DNA from: Candidatus Woesearchaeota archaeon
GTDB lineage: Archaea > Nanobdellota > Nanobdellia > Woesearchaeales > JABIAG01
Length of the DNA stretch: 6,292 nt
Reading direction: 5' to 3'
NCBI GenBank assembly: GCA_019323235.1
Contig: JAHWHN010000025.1
Location: forward strand, 1-6,292
The translations under genes were made by a program, and so were the position numbers. Each line of letters begins with the position of its first letter. The first letter of the stretch is position 1. Positions 5,214-6,292 of the stretch are shown in pieces. The notes below the pieces were generated by a model. The model did no database searches. It had not been told where the DNA came from and worked only from the letters and a program-made list of their open reading frames with translations.

Positions 5214-6292
5214 ATGAAAGGAAAAAAACCAGAATTATTGGCTCCAGCAGGGAATTTTGTATCTTTAAATGCTGCAATTAGTGCAGGATGTGATGCAGTT
5301 TACTTTGGAATTAAAAACTTCAATATGAGGCAAGGAGCTAAGAATTTCACATTAGAAGATTTAAAAGAAATATCAAAACAATGTAAAGAAAATAATGTAA
5401 AGGCATATTTAACTTTAAATATAATTGCATATGATGAAGAATCAGATAAATTTGAAGAAATCATAAAAGAAGCAAAAGGAAAGGTAGATGCAATAATTTG
5501 TTGGGATCAATTAATTATACAATTATGTAAAAAACATAAAGTTCCTTTCCATATATCTACACAAGCATCAATCTCAAACTCAAGCTCTGCAAAATTCTAT
5601 AAGGAATTGGGAGCAGAAAGAATTGTTTTTGCAAGAGAATGTAGTTTAGAGCAGATTAAACAAATATTAGAAAACGTAAAAATCGAATCTGAAGTTTTCG
5701 TTCATGGAGCAATGTGTGTGGCTGTATCAGGAAGATGTTTTATGTCTCAATTTTCATATGGTAAAAGTGCAAATAGAGGGCAATGTCTTCAAAATTGTAG
5801 AAGGGAATATGGTGTTAATAAAACATCATGTAGTAATGAACATCATATAAAAGATGTTGATAGAGAGTTTGAGTTTAATTTAGGAAATAATTATGTAATG
5901 TCTGCCAAAGATTTATGTACCATACCATTCCTAGAAAAACTAATGGACTTTGATTCCTTCAAAATAGAAGGAAGAAACAGAAGCCCAGAATATGTAAGTA
6001 CTGTTGTAAAGGTATATAGAAAAGCAATTGACTTAGCTTATGAAAATAAACTAACAAAAGAAATTAAAGAGGAATTAATGGAAGAATTAAAAACAGTATA
6101 TAATAGAGGATTCTCAAATGGTTTTTACTTAGGTAAGCCAATAAATGAATTTACTGATGAATATGGAAGTAAAGCAACGACTAAAAAAGAGTTTGTTGGA
6201 AAAATAGTAAATTATTATTCTAAAAATAATGTTGCTGAAATAATTGTGGAAAGTAATACTTTTGAAAAAGGCAATAAATTAATGATTCAAGG
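5214..6292 (+). CDS. U32-family protein, RlhA/TrhP/UbiU-like (3' end outside window)
   Basis: The frame is open from the ATG at 5214 to the window edge (359 residues visible). PELLAPAGNF (6-15) and AGCDAVYFG (24-32) open the U32 barrel. EVFVHGAMCVAVSGRCFMS (160-178) fits the U32 signature E-x-F-x2-G-[SA]-[LIVM]-C-x4-G-x-C-x-[LIVM]-S exactly. NRGQC (187-191) and SAKDLC (230-235) follow, and KIEGRNRSPEYV (250-261) is the usual motif after them. Cys168, Cys175, Cys191 and Cys235 correspond to the four cysteines that hold an iron-sulfur cluster in characterised relatives. Although historically called collagenase-like peptidases, studied members take part in hydroxylation of 23S rRNA (RlhA), tRNA wobble uridine (TrhP) or ubiquinone precursors (UbiU/V). 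An RNA-hydroxylation role is the likeliest here but not proven. Residues from about 325 begin the C-terminal beta domain seen in longer members. The start is supported by the TATA box 26 bases upstream. Confidence 0.93.
   Translation, partial: MKGKKPELLAPAGNFVSLNAAISAGCDAVYFGIKNFNMRQGAKNFTLEDLKEISKQCKENNVKAYLTLNIIAYDEESDKFEEIIKEAKGKVDAIICWDQLIIQLCKKHKVPFHISTQASISNSSSAKFYKELGAERIVFARECSLEQIKQILENVKIESEVFVHGAMCVAVSGRCFMSQFSYGKSANRGQCLQNCRREYGVNKTSCSNEHHIKDVDREFEFNLGNNYVMSAKDLCTIPFLEKLMDFDSFKIEGRNRSPEYVSTVVKVYRKAIDLAYENKLTKEIKEELMEELKTVYNRGFSNGFYLGKPINEFTDEYGSKATTKKEFVGKIVNYYSKNNVAEIIVESNTFEKGNKLMIQ

Noticed and set aside
5214..6292. Collagenase/peptidase function for the U32 protein
   Set aside because: That name is historical; the four-cysteine pattern matches members linked to hydroxylation reactions, and no protease catalytic motif is seen.
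1..6292. CRISPR array, IS element, tRNA/rRNA or prophage
   Set aside because: No regularly repeated 20-40 base units, no transposase-like translation or terminal inverted repeats, and no GC-rich structured RNA stretch were found by reading both strands.

Overview
The window is very AT-rich (by eye roughly 70-75% A+T, not computed) and densely coding. It holds six protein genes, two of them cut by the window edges. I see no rRNA, tRNA, CRISPR array, insertion sequence or phage gene. The best guess for the source is an archaeon, probably a small-genome DPANN-type lineage. The main evidence is four TATA-like boxes, each centred 25-29 bases upstream of a start codon. This is where an archaeal TBP site lies when the transcript is leaderless. 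No convincing Shine-Dalgarno sequence precedes any start. The lineage is inference; the promoter geometry is seen directly.

Layout. At the left edge, on the + strand, is the 3' part of a HAD-superfamily hydrolase (1-461). It overlaps by 14 bases a compact DegT/DnrJ/EryC1/StrS-like PLP-fold protein (448-1182) that keeps the cofactor aspartate and lysine motifs but is far shorter than usual. This pair converges, with a 4-base overlap, on a minus-strand tRNA-dihydrouridine synthase (1179-2141). A 111-base divergent promoter region (2142-2252) carries two TATA boxes, a 10-bp palindrome and three AACAAT repeats spaced 30-31 bp. It leads into a + strand orphan gene for a 281-residue protein with a Cys/His cluster (2253-3098). 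Only 15 T-rich bases separate that gene from a convergent minus-strand gene for a 669-residue protein (3114-5123). That protein has hydrophobic N-terminal segments, a helical TPR-like middle and a C-terminal domain like aminoglycoside-phosphotransferase kinases. A 90-base divergent promoter region (5124-5213) then leads into a U32-family (RlhA/TrhP/UbiU-like) gene that runs off the right edge.

How the genes relate. The HAD/DegT pair is the only likely co-transcribed unit. The other genes each seem to have their own promoter. Dus, and possibly the U32 protein, would be RNA-modifying housekeeping enzymes. The two orphan genes between them (Cys-rich protein and membrane kinase-like protein) are the least explained part of the window and the most worth following up. 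No known multi-gene defence or biosynthetic system is recognisable here.
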